Of a stretch of DNA of 64,000 bases, positions 23,461-36,300 are shown one piece after another. Source of the stretch: Trichoplusia ni. Taxonomy: Eukaryota; Arthropoda; Insecta; Lepidoptera; Noctuidae. The position numbers were made by a program, and so were the translations under genes. Each line of letters starts with the position of its first letter. Position 1 is the first letter of the stretch. Under the pieces are notes generated by a model that worked only from the letters and a program-made list of their open reading frames with translations, was not told the origin of the DNA and ran no database searches. The stretch covers positions 4,402,001 through 4,466,000 of the forward strand of contig NC_039481.1 in assembly GCF_003590095.1 (NCBI RefSeq), in the 5' to 3' direction.

Positions 23461-26400
23461 TATGTATATTTTTTAATAAATTGCGCCGCCATGTAGCCTT
23501 AATAAATAGTATGGCTATATAAGACAATAATAGCTTTGTTTTGGTTGACTGGTACTTATTGTTTTTGTTATTTTGTAGGAAGCAATTCACTTCCTACAAA
23601 ATTACTAATTAGTATTATAGTTATGTTTCCCATACCATGTAATAAAATTTTATGGAAGTTATCAATTTCTTTAATATAATTTAATATTATAATTTAAATT
23701 GTAAAATTGATAGGCAAGTTCCATTAACTTCTTGTGAGCAACTAGTATACAACTATTATATTAACTATTTTACCATTCATTATAAATATGTCAATTTTAT
23801 ACTAACACATTTTTATATTATGATCTTAGTATTCCAATGTACCTCTAGTTTTTCCAATTCAGATTATCCCACCCTACATAGAATTATTAGACTCTTGATG
23901 TGTGGGATGCTCCTTACCAGAAATGGCAAAATATTACTAACAACATTTCAAATCTTTACTTTCTCATAATGTTAATAAGATCATTAGGGCCAAGATATTT
24001 TCTTATGTTCAAAACTTTGAGACACTCAAAAAAGAAAAGCATATTAATCTATAAATTATGTGTAAGCATGAGATAAGTTACAATAAGTTTAAGTTATTTT
24101 AATTTCGTTATCTGTAATATGCATTGGAAGATTTTATATTTGAGAAGCTATAGGAGGCCATATTGAATTCTTTCCACCTTCTCATCTTTCCAGCATCATA
24201 GGGTTTCATAAACCTTTTATAACTTTATTGTACAAACTATATTTTCTTGCACTCTTATATTTTATGTCACTATAAATTTACTGGAATGCAAAACTACATT
24301 TATAAGTATTATAGTGTAGTTAGTATAGGAGACATTTGTGTTATCAGTGTGTTAAATTGCATGATAAATAGCTGTGACAATGTTCTTCAAACTCTAAGCT
24401 TTCTATTGTATTTATGTGTTCCTAGTTGCCTCAATATATAATTATTTCTATATTCCAGTTCATTAATTTGCAAATCTTTATGAAATTTTCATAATAAAAC
24501 TTTTTTTAGTAGATCCTCAATCAACAAAGTATCCTGGATTGGGATGGTTTTCATTCTTAGTGATTTTAGCCGTACTTTGTACTTCAAAATATGTAGTCAC
24601 TGCCTATCTCCACAAACCATCAAAGAGGGTAACAAAAAGCTTTGTAATAATCATTATTTTGTTCTGTGTCTGAAAGATTTAATTCAGTTTCTCATACAAT
24701 TTTTTGAAAGGCAGTTTGCAGTTTATTATGAATATATGCAAGTTTATTAGTTTTTTCTTTTCAAACAATACAATTACATTTTTTATGTTGCTGTAGCTAA
24801 TCTTGTGATACCATAACTTTGTTGTCAAATTTAGTTTGTGTCTTGTACTTGTTTCTAAAGTAGAGATTTATTAAATAATGAAAACGAAATTTAGAGTTCA
24901 TGTTTACCCACAGAGTAAGTAAGCAAATGGAGTAATAATGTGTGGGCGACTGGCCGCTAAAGATATCCACACAAAAACAACGTTTACAACTGCAACAATC
25001 GCCAATCAGAAACGTGCTGTTTGTCAAGAGGTCAGCGATCGTCCAATGACAGACGTTTCTTTTCCCTGCGCACCTCACAAATTCGGTGAGTGGGATTAGT
25101 TGGAGAAAATGCATATGAGCCTCCATTTACTTACTCCTCATTAGTTGATATTGAATTGAATCAAAACAAGTTCGTGATGGGAAAATGCAGAAGCTGCCTA
25201 ATAAATTAATTCACCCATTAACAAAGCAAACAGGGTTCTAAACTCGAGAAAAAAACATTTTCATTGTTTTTAAATAACAATCATTACTTAAATGTATGTT
25301 TGCTTGTATAAGGTCAAGATTTTGGCAAGGTTCATTGAAATTTACTAAAATGTACAAATTTACTTCTTTAGGTCCTATAGGTTTCCTATATTTCACATAA
25401 TGATTGATCTTTTATTAATGTGCAGTAAATATGATAAACTTGCAATAAATCTTATAGCATAATAGGTTCGCAACTTTCAAATAATATAAAACTTAATTTA
25501 TAATTGTTATGAAGCATTGCAATAATTTTATATATGGATTAAAATACTTACTATCCATAATTTATTATTTAAGCAGGCTTAAGTAAGAAAATCATATAAA
25601 CTACTAATAAGTAGTCTTTGTTTATTAAAATAAATTAAAAGGTTATTAAATGTTAAACATTATGTCATAATTGTAAGTTGTAGCAATGTGTCTCAAAGCC
25701 AAAACATCCATCAATTTAACAATACGGCCATTTGTTTATGCTCTTCTTGTTGTATGAGTGACCTAAACCGTATTTTGAATAGGGACACTGTATTTACGTA
25801 ATCTAACAATGGCAAGAATCTTCTATGGCTAATATAGAAAGTGCAAGAAAAAAGGTTTTTTTTTTGTGTTACAAAATACGAATTTGTCAATAATTAACTT
25901 TAATTTGCATTTAGAAGTCTGTCAGTTGTTTAGAGATCGCATTATAAAAGTACATATAATCTTCGATGTTCGTGAACGCAGTTTTTTTAAAGAAGCAATT
26001 TTTATCTAATACTGATATTTATTGACTGTTGTTTATTAACTCCCAAGTAAATAATATTTTTAAGGATAGAAAGAAGTAGAATGGGACTTAGTAAGATCAA
26101 GTACCTTATTATCATTTGATATTGTGATTTAGCAACATTTTTTAGGCTATTTGATTGCCAAACGAGGACGACCAGACAGAGCGACCTTAGACCTCCTTGT
26201 AGAAGTTCGAACGAAATAAATTTGTTCAATACGTTGGCCACATTATAGGTTTCCACGTCTAAGCACGCATGTTTTGTTTTGTAAATATTGGAAAAGTCTA
26301 TAAATTATTTTATATTGCCCATAGAATCCAAATGCTAAAGTTAACAAATCGTAAATGAATTACTAGGAGTATTTGTACACGCGTGTACATAATGTATGCA

Positions 26401-26903
26401 TGTAACGTTGTATTCTAAAAACTTCTCGATGTCACAAACACATATCTTAAACAATAAATTAACGACAATCTTTTTTAAGTTGATATAATTCAAACATTTT
26501 TTTTGTAATACAATATTTGACCAATACCGTTTCTAAAAATATTATTGTTTTTCCGAAGGTTGATAAGGGTTAACAATGGCAAAGAGTAATCAAGTCATTT
26601 ATTGTGCAATTTTGTATTAAGACCGTTTGAAATAGAAATAGTTGGAAATAGAGACGATAATCTATAATAAGAAGGTTTTCTCTACATTTTTTTTAACGGT
26701 TTCCGCACCACTTATGTGGGATTTCAGAGAGAGAGAGAGAGAGACATTCTGTAATATTGAAGATGGACAAATACACTTAATCGGAGAAGTGTTCGATTCC
26801 TTTAATTTGTGTAATCAGTATTTTTATGTTGAATAACACAATGATTAGTTGATGAGGGATCATTAGAGTGCATTAGTTTTAATGGATAGATTACTTGTCT
26901 CAG
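23461..26903. other. No gene seen
   Basis: Very AT-rich with short chance frames only. A (GA)n microsatellite lies at 26,727-26,743. The end of this stretch carries a pyrimidine-rich acceptor (CTTGTCTCAG) for the next candidate exon. Confidence 0.45.
26727..26743 (+). repeat. (GA)n microsatellite
   Basis: About eight uninterrupted GA units. A simple repeat with no evident role. Confidence 0.8.
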
Positions 26904-26924
26904 GTGGTGTAACCATTCATTGTG

Positions 26925-27038
26925 ATGCCGGTGGATGCTGACCTCAACCGCACAGACGTGGTGTCGCCTGGTTGTGAGCTGAAGGGCCTGCGCACTTGGA
27001 AAGACATTTGTTTGGTACGAAATTCACTCCAACATCAG
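26925..27038 (+). CDS. Candidate coding exon with start codon, unknown protein
   Basis: The exon seems to run from an acceptor (CTTGTCTCAG, ending 26,903) to a donor (CAG|GTATGC at 27,039). Its frame starts at ATG 26,925, with an in-frame TAA 18 bases upstream, and gives 38 codons in phase 0 with well-balanced, GC-leaning codons (MPVDADLNRTDVVSPGCELK and a WKDICLVRN segment). I recognise no family. If it splices to the ZFAND exon at 33,322, the frame stops after five more codons, making it an upstream open reading frame in a 5' leader. Otherwise it is the first coding exon of another plus-strand gene whose next exon I could not find. Confidence 0.45.
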
Positions 27039-30000
27039 GTATGCATTCCCCTTAACCCCAGCTTCGTATAGGTTTATGTTCGTGAAGAGAAAGCTTTGTT
27101 TTCCGTTCGCTCACGTTTTGAATCCGATTCACTTACGATTGAGTAGCATCAAGGGTTTATTATTTGCTGCGTCATCTATTTGTTCTTTCTTTATTTTTCG
27201 TTAGCGATTAAAGGGGTTTGTAAAAGTCATTTTGTAGAGAAATAAAACACTCCTAAGATGATGATACATCAAGCCTTCAAACTTAAGGCTTTTCTTTAGA
27301 GAAATTATGTCAAGCAAGCTTTGTTTGAGCATAACCACTCCTAATAATAGATGTTTGGAATTGGCCGGTTACTTTGGTTGAATCAGTGAATGTACTAGTA
27401 TATTTATTTACCCACCTATTGTAGGTGCCAAATCTCCTGCTAAACCGTTTCTCGAAACACGTGATGATGAGATACTGCGCCATCCTCCTCAGTATGAATA
27501 AGGTGTCGAGATGCACGTGCTCTCATTTCATTGACCTTCCTAAAGCCCGTATACGATCTTTGTGTCTTTGTTAGTTTTCGATACAGGATTTAAGAAAATT
27601 TTTGAGTCTTTGTTAGTGTATATGAAAAGTGAGAATAATCTTGTAAGGAGTGCTTGCTTTACGAGGGATGGACAAAATGCGTGTCGGGCCGCAAGGCGAT
27701 AATTTGTGGCGGTGCGGTGGCGCGACGGCGGCGTCGATGGGCGCGTGTGGCCCGCTGAGGTCACCGCCCCGGCCAGGACTAATTCGGGGGAGATCGACGA
27801 CTCGCTCCGTCGCGGCTTTGTCTGCGTCCGTCGCCTTCACTACCGTTCTGACCACTCCGCACGCATGGCTTTGTTTGTATACGCGATCGTTTCACACGAC
27901 CTTTTAGGTATTATAAAACGTCTTGTCATTGACAATAAGTGCGCAGAATCGTTGAAGTAAATACGCATTTACTTTATAGTTATTGTAATGAAATGTTACG
28001 ACAAATAATTTGGACTCGATGCAGCCGCATCTTTGTTGTTGTTAGGTTTCGAAAGTATTTTTTTATTACAGAATGTAGAAAACAAAATTATGGAGTGTAA
28101 CAACAACTTTCAAAGAGCTAATGTAGTTTTTAAAAACTTAAAATATGATGTTTTATTGTAAAACATCAGTTAATGCTTAACATACTAATAACTCAGCTAT
28201 GCATATCCAGATAACTGCAGGTCGTCGTTACTTTTACGTTGTTTTTATCGATCTTGGCGAACATGCTGCGTAAACAATATAAAACATCTCTCACCTCTGT
28301 CCATCTTCCAATATTATTGTCTTGTCTTCAGAATAAAATGCTGTTTTTTTTTTAAATTTTCTAATAAGATACAGCTGTTATTTAACCCGTGTCTGCTGAA
28401 CTGGCAGATTTTACACTACTGCACTGTTACACTAATTAATAGCGGACATTATTTTAAAAGTTTGTTTATTTTTTTTTACTACAGACAAATTCAAGTCAGA
28501 ATTAACTTATCTAAAATTTTGTTAACATAAAATGTAATACTTATTATTAATGAGGTTACTTTGTGATTTCTGGATGTTCTGCGTACTTACTCTCGTAGTT
28601 TAAATATTTTTTCATAACTGGTCAATAGTCAGTAGGAATGCTTTGTTTCTTTACTAAGCTTTTATTGTACATTTAGTAAAAGCAAACGTCAAGGGTATCG
28701 TCTGGGTAACACCATACGTCCTATTTAAAGTAGACTAAAATCTATCCTATTTAATCTACATGAAAATAATTCTCGCCCGAACGATCTACCTAGTACAATG
28801 CATAAAGTTTAAATTGCATCAAGAAGTTGTAGCTAGGACAAGATAGGTGATCGTGATCTCGTCGGATCGGACATGTGTATGTCAGCGCTCGCCTAGTGGC
28901 TTGTTTGTATTGGTGAGTGCGTGCGCGTGTAGAATGGAATGACGCGAATATATAGTTGCAAGAGACTGCGGGCGGCGCGACCGCTACCGCTCCTCGCTCC
29001 AGTTCTCGCCAGCTCGCCGAGCGCGTCGGAGCTCGTCCCCGCGTGGCCGATACACTCGTTAATTGTTACAAATACAGTTTTAAACATTGGGTGCTGCTAT
29101 TGCCTTATCTTGGAAGATAATTGTGCGAATTAGTGGCCCGAGTTCTTTTGACAAAGTTTGTGTTAGTGATATCATTTTTGTGAGTTTAAAGCGCTTTCGA
29201 GCGTAGTTTCTACGTGGCCATGGGCTTGTGTTCCCACTCGAAGGTAATATAGTTAAGTGTGCGTTGTTTTTGTGTGCGTCTGTGTTTCGAGATGTCTCAA
29301 AGTGGAGCCTGTGGGCCAGCTAGACGAGGCTGTTTGAAGGCCGTCGCCCCGACCTTGGTGTCAGAAGGTCAACGTCCTCACGTGTTCTAAAGTTTATGCC
29401 ATTTGTGACGTATTAATTGTTTTCCAAATTCATTGTCTAGAAAACTAATTTGTACAGTTAACACGATAACTCGAGCCAAGTTCTACTGTTTGCAGCTGCT
29501 GTAGGCTGGCTAGGTGTGTAGTCGTTTTCTGTGTGCTCGACTGCAATATAATTAATGAATGTATAATTGTGTGTTTATACATAATCAATGTCGTATGGGA
29601 CCAATATCGCTCGCATTCAGTGAAGGTTGGATTATAATACAGTCATAACTATTCGTCTATAGTCCACTTATCTAATAAACATAAAATAATAAATAAAGTT
29701 TTCCTTTAACTGGTTGAACTAGAATTGATTACAACGGAAATAATAAAATTGATCTTTTACACTTATTGAAGTTTTCGCAAGTGTATATTTTTAATTCTGA
29801 ACTGAGGTAAATATTGTTTTCACTGATTGAAAATAGTTTTTCGTTTCTTAAAATATGATGCGCGTTAAGCTAATTCCTGTTATCATTAAATTGATACTGC
29901 GCATTATTGTTTTTCAAGATTATGTAGGTATATCGTAGTATAATCAGGTACAAATTTAAGTATTTTACAATTATTGGCTTGTTCAAGCAAATTTTGCAAT

Positions 30001-33000
30001 CCTGTAAAGAAATAAATAGCAAGTTAAAAGTAAAACAACTTATATTATCATGAATTCTACCTGTCGATTGTACGTTTGGGTGGCGCAAGTATTTAAATAA
30101 TGTACATTATGTTACTAGCTTCTAGTAGCAAAGTTGTAGTGAGCATTGTGTTTCAAACAATGACTGAGCGCGTCCATTGTGTATCAGCGGGGATGAAAGA
30201 GAGAGCGATATGTTCACGTTGATATGAGCGCGGAGCTCACTGAGTGTCACAGCTGCGCTGCGTGTGCGCGATCAGCTGACGCCGCGGCGGCCATCTTGCC
30301 GTGCGTGTTCATAGCGGGCGCGTCATTGTGCTGTTGATGACGCAAAATTCTTTCTTTAAATGCTCATGTCATTGTCCTTCCCATCCTGGCTGTATAGCAT
30401 TGTCAATCGAATAAACCAATTCAATGAAAGAATAGGTTCCCTGCACTGGATTCTTGTTTCTTTGTTGCGTAATCATGCGGAAGGCGTTTCAAGACCCTGG
30501 TTATTCTATTTTTGGTCAAAACGTTTCCGCTAAGATATATACACCACACACACTTAGATTTGCTTCATTATAAGCTGTTACTAATGTTTTAATAATCTAC
30601 ATTATTTCTAAGAACGTGTGCCAGGAAAATTCTTTGACCTCGATTAGCGCATCATGGCGTAGTTTCCGTATTTTGGTAAATTTGTTTTTGTTTGATAACA
30701 GCCGTTTTCTAAATATTTTTTTACAAATCAATTTATGACTTGCAAGTTTATATTAGCATATTTTCATAGCTAGAATATAACTATGAAAGTAATAGGACTA
30801 CTAGATAAAGAAAAATCAGATAAAAATGAGGACTTATTGATAAAATAACAGTGCGTTTTGAATGTTTTTTTTGTGTCTAGTCCACATCTACATTTTAATC
30901 ATTAGCATTTTAACCATGCTTTTTATAGCATTAAAGAGATACAAGTGATAATTTCAAGTCAAATAGACTGTTGCTTTCGAAGCTAAGTAGATGTAAAAGC
31001 CAATGATGCTGAGTTTTCGTAGGATTTTTCTTTGCGCTGCACGATTTTTGTAGCTGGTACCGTTACTGTTACCGTTGATCAAGTGGTCAGACCTGTATCT
31101 TGTCCCGAGCAGACGTAAATTCGAGCAGTGTACCTATGTATAGAACTGTCTGTAGCTTTCATGCGTGTTATGGGGTTCATAACGACCTATATACATATTT
31201 GTTTGTGGTACTGGTAGCCTCAAGGTATTAGTAGATGGGCTTATTTTTTCTTTTATATTATTTATATTTTCAGATTTTTTTACAATTTATAACTATCATG
31301 GGAATTGAATACAGCCCACAATAACCCTTTTTCTCAGTCTCTAATCAATCTCGTATTTATTCTTCGTATTGTCATTGGACTAATACACCGCAAGTCGCAA
31401 TGAAATCCATATATTTTTTGAATTTAATAATTCGCAATAATTAATGTAACCTTTGATTAAGACCTAAATAAGAATGTTAGAATCCTAAATAGAATCCTAC
31501 GATAATATAAGATAATAAACACTGACAGAAATACACACCTAGTCTCACATTTGCCAATAGCCTCTTTGTATTGTAATAAATAATACGGAATTATATACGA
31601 AATACGGAATCATTTAATGGATGAAATTAAATATACCAAAAGTAACTTGTGAACCTACCTACTGAAACAGTTATAAGATTCTGTTCCATCTGCTCGTGGG
31701 TTGTAATTTGACGCTCGACTGGTGGTATCTGTTACTGTGTAGGACGTAGGGGTGGTAGATATACGAACACATGTGTCACTAAGGTGTGCAATGCTATCGG
31801 TGGGTTGTCTCGTCATGTGGCCGGTGTGTTTGTGTGTGTGGCGGTGCACCGTGAAGCGGGTCGCGCTCGAATTGCGTAGTGAACACTCGGCAAGTGGGTC
31901 AGCGGGGCACGGCTCTGCGCGGCCCGACCGACGCTGTCGTCGCGACGGAGATACGTCCTACACACACAAACACACACTCGCGCACCACAAATATACACAG
32001 ATAGACACACAAAAGAGCACATTTTATAGCTTTGTTTATTTTAATTCTACCGTAGTCCTAATAAGAATACTTACTTGTCACAGTCACTATAATAGGTATT
32101 TAATAATATAATGAAATGACATTGTAACGTCGTTGCCGTTATTGATAAATTTCTAAAATTGAATATCACGATTCCGTCTAGTAGAATGAGTTGCCTTGGC
32201 ATACTTATTTGGTATCAATATTGCTGAGTTATTTTACCAGCATTAATTGCTACATGCAATCCGTCTCTATTTTACGAAGTTATTCTTTGTGCAAATTACT
32301 ATAATATGTTCATGATATGTTGATGAAATAATACAATTTGTGTTACTGAGTAGTCGGTTGTGATGAATGCAAGGCATCAAATTCCTTCAAATAATTTAGC
32401 CAAATTACCAGTTCGTGCTTAGTTTGTAATGTCATCGATTTTGTCACGTTTATAATTATTTGGACTTTAGAAAAACATGCGGACTGCACAGAATTTGATC
32501 TTCTGCGATGCGCAGTAGATATAATAAAAGCGGTGCGGGCGTGCGCGAGCGCCGACGCTTTGCACCCCTGCGTGCAGCCCGGTCGATGACTCCCCAAGTC
32601 CCCGGCCCCGGCTAATGACCTTACCGCACACTCTCGACTTTAACAGTATTCATTGCAATTATTGTTGAACATTTTACAATTACTGGCGTTGGTGACTGGT
32701 GATCTTATAGAATATATTATATTTATACTGTTTAAAACGCGGCGTACGCCATTGTGACAGAAAAAAAAATACGATTTAAACGACGAATGACGGTTGTTTT
32801 TCTGCATATTTTAAAATGATATCTTTGTTTGCTATGTTTATCATTAACACTCACATACATTACAATTAAATATGCTTCATTTGCTGATAAAAGTAATAGC
32901 TGGCGTACTAGGTAATTCTGTAAGTTCTTGGATTACTTTTGAGGTTGATGCAAGAGTTCACCGCAATATCGATTATCTTTTTATCGATACCGTGTTGACA

Positions 33001-33321
33001 AGAGATATGCAAGTGTTGTTGGTTTAGCGACCTTGGGGTGGGGCGCGGGGCACGCGGGTGATCCGTTTCGCGGGCGCGTTCCACTTTAGCGTTAGCTCTC
33101 TCTTGTTACGCAAACCTGTCGTTATGCATATTATGTTTGCTTCTACAAAATCATATGCTACGCCTAATACCACTTTCTATGACTATCATCATGTTTTGTA
33201 TGCGAAAGGCTTTGAATCGCAATTGTTGGTATGACTTAGGCTTTATTTTGCGTTTATCTTATTATAAATACATTTGTCACATCTTGTAAATAGGCATTTA
33301 TTGTACGATTGTTTGTTCCAG
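27039..33321 (+). other. Upstream region of ZFAND gene with GC-rich islands
   Basis: No complete coding exon is supported. CpG-rich patches stand out against AT-rich DNA at about 27,660-27,900, 28,900-29,390, 30,120-30,345, 31,800-31,990, 32,520-32,635 and 33,030-33,100. Several carry short ATG frames; the one at 29,221 ends at a donor-like AAG|GTAATA after eight codons. The pattern suits several alternative promoters or untranslated first exons feeding the acceptor at 33,321, but which are used cannot be read from sequence. Confidence 0.4.
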
Positions 33322-36300
33322 GGCCCGCTTCGATCCTGACATACAAGGAATAATCACAGCTCATTGGCAAGGAAAGCCACTAACCGCGGACCCTGCAAAC
33401 CAGAGATAATCAAGTCTAAATTGAAACGTTACTAAGTGCAGCATTCTTGCCGTTATTATTGTAGAACATTGTGTGTTACGACAAACAAGTGCAATATACA
33501 ATTAGTGCAATCGTACATTATATTACAAACTCGAGTGAAGTGACTTTGTTGTATTAAAAGTGAAATTATATTGTGGAACAATGGAGCGTGAATCAAATCC
33601 GATGGAGACGTTGTGCCGCTCGGGGTGCGGATTCTACGGAAACCCCTCAACAGACGGACTCTGCTCAGTATGCTTTAAGGTACTTCATTCAGTCCAAGGA
33701 ACCTAAAATCAGTAGTAGTAGTAGTCGCAAATATCATCAATATGTACCCACCAAATAAATATTACCTACGTTTGGAAACGTACTTTACTAGTTTTAAGAG
33801 AGGACGCTGGTCGCAAGATAAATCTTACAAATTAAACTGGAGACACAACAGGCCATTTATGCTTGGTATATTGAATTATTGTTTATTATTATGTTTGGAG
33901 TAATCTTCCGATCTTCGATTGAGGATTTTTACATGTGACAGTCAGAATTGTGCCCACATGCCCTCGGTGTGGTTTGAGCTCTTTATCCCTTGTAGTAAAA
34001 AGGTTCCACTTGGTTCCAAGGTTGTAACTTGTTGATTAACACTTTATAACTTCCTTTTTCTCACTTTAGTAACTTGGTAAAGAGTTTAATAAAGTCTTTT
34101 GCCGCATACATGACGCATAATACGTCTTATCCAACTAGATTATAATGTTGGAGGTTGTTGTTAACCTTGTGTTAACTGATTTCAGGAGGCTTTAAAGAAG
34201 AAGCAACAGCCGCCGGCATCGTCACCTTCGCCGGTTTCGGCCCCCTTCGTTGCGACACCATCTACTCCGCTGGCCGCGGCCGCGCCTACTGTGCCCAGCC
34301 TGCCCGTGCAGGCACAGACCCACACAGACGTGAGGCCACACTTCTTTTATCTTAACTCATCACTTAACAGATTGGTTTATAATTGTTCATTTAATAGTCA
34401 CGTTTCTTAAACAATTTTACAATGTTCGAACGTGTCCAAGTGAAAATATTAAGAGTCACGCAATTTCTTTCTAAGAACAGTAATCAGGCAATAACATATT
34501 ATAAGTCATATTAATATTATTTTTCAACTAATGTATATGAATAATGCGTGTTACCTGTATGAGTAACTATCGTAAACAACAGTTTAGTTATTGTTATTAT
34601 AATAATTATGAACGTTGAGGTTCAACATTTTATCTTTTCCCATTTTTGTAATGTTCTCCTCAACAAGCTCCATAGCTCCATACTGCCGCGCCATGTTAAA
34701 GTAGCTTATTGTTAGAGAATAAAATAACTTCTGGCACCTTAACAATGCCTTTATTTGTAATAGTCACAAAGAATGACTACGTGTTAGAATGTCATTATTC
34801 CATTCTACGTCACATCTTAATTTATTTATAGATTATTGAACAAAGAAACTTTACTGACATTATTATTAATCTCACACTATTATTTTGTAATTTAAATGGT
34901 GGCGTTGGATTTAACTGTCAATAATATAGCAGGTAAGATGAGTGCTAGTGTCATCTGTTCCTAAATTTCCATTTTTAAAAAGGGTTACTGTATTTAGGCA
35001 TATAATTATTATTGATAACTTACAAATAATACTTTGTAGTGACGCTATTTCGATGCATACCGATGTTATTGAAATTTGTTATTGACTATAAAAATTATAG
35101 GGAATTCATAAATGAAGTATAAAGGGCAAAGTCTAGGTTGATATTGAAAACTCAAGGATTACCATGTTTTGGAGTCTTTTTATTTTATGGTACAAAAAAG
35201 TACATAACTGTCTACTTTAAATTTAATAACGTGAACAAGGCAACCGTTATTATCGCCCGATTACAAACTCTCAGTTCCTAACAATAAATCTATGTCTAGT
35301 GACTATTGCAACTTAATGAAGTGTTTAAGTTCAAACATATGTACGTGTGATATTATGTTTTTGATAGGTACAATGACGCCGTGTTTTGATAAGCAGTTTC
35401 TGAGATATGGTAGACCAATCAAATAAGAGCTTCCGCTGATATGAATCTATTTATTTCTCCAAAATTACTCATAGTTATGAATGCGTGTTAATTTACTTTA
35501 GACTCGAATGATAAAATTAAACACATTAAATTCATTATGACCATACTCTCCGTACTCACTTGCCGATTTTGTGTAGTGACAGAATCTGTGCGCGTAAAAA
35601 AATATCTGACGACCTGTTTGTAGTTAAGTACATCTATTTATAACAAGATCGTGACAGTATTGTCTACATTACAGTTAAACGCAATTAGTAATGAATCATA
35701 CACAAAAAAATAAATAACATTCTGCATTTTCTGCTCTCGTTATAGTCGTTACCGATTGTATGGTTTTATAAACAAACAACTCATTAAAAACTTTCTTTGT
35801 CAAATCACTGCTGGCAGCAAAACATATTTTTTAAAACAAAACCTTTTACGTCAAGTTGACATTGCGTTTACAGCAAGGAAAACCAAAAAATATTGCTTCG
35901 ATTTACTTATACACAATAAATTCAATTTATATTTAATATTTTTGTAGCCAAACTGTTGTTTGTTGTTCCGTGGCTTTTAAAATGTAATATTTTTTATTTG
36001 TTTTGTCCCCCCAAGTCATTGACTTGAGATGAGGGGCACCTTTACATCGTAACTGGTAAAGTGTTTACTGCTCCGAACGATTAATACAACTAGATATCAT
36101 AATTATCTTTATTTATATCAGTACATTGGAATTAAAAAAATCAAACAAACCAAATTATTGCGCGTAAAATCAGGTGCTGACGGAACAATGTTGATTTGCA
36201 ATCAAAATGCCCAACCTGAAGTTTATAAAAAATTTGAATAATGGAAAATGACCCTAGCAAAAAAGAGTCGAAGGGGAAAAGGATATTCAAAAAAGCTATA

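Noticed and set aside
31752..32111. 119-codon plus-strand frame
   Set aside because: The frame spans a CpG patch with CA repeats and then AT-rich DNA; no domain and no consistent coding bias.
33322..33410. Coding-like reading of the ZFAND leader exon (ARFDPDIQGIITAHW and following)
   Set aside because: This frame stops at once after about 28 codons and needs a phase-1 upstream donor that I did not find; the sequence is contiguous with the leader before the ZFAND ATG.
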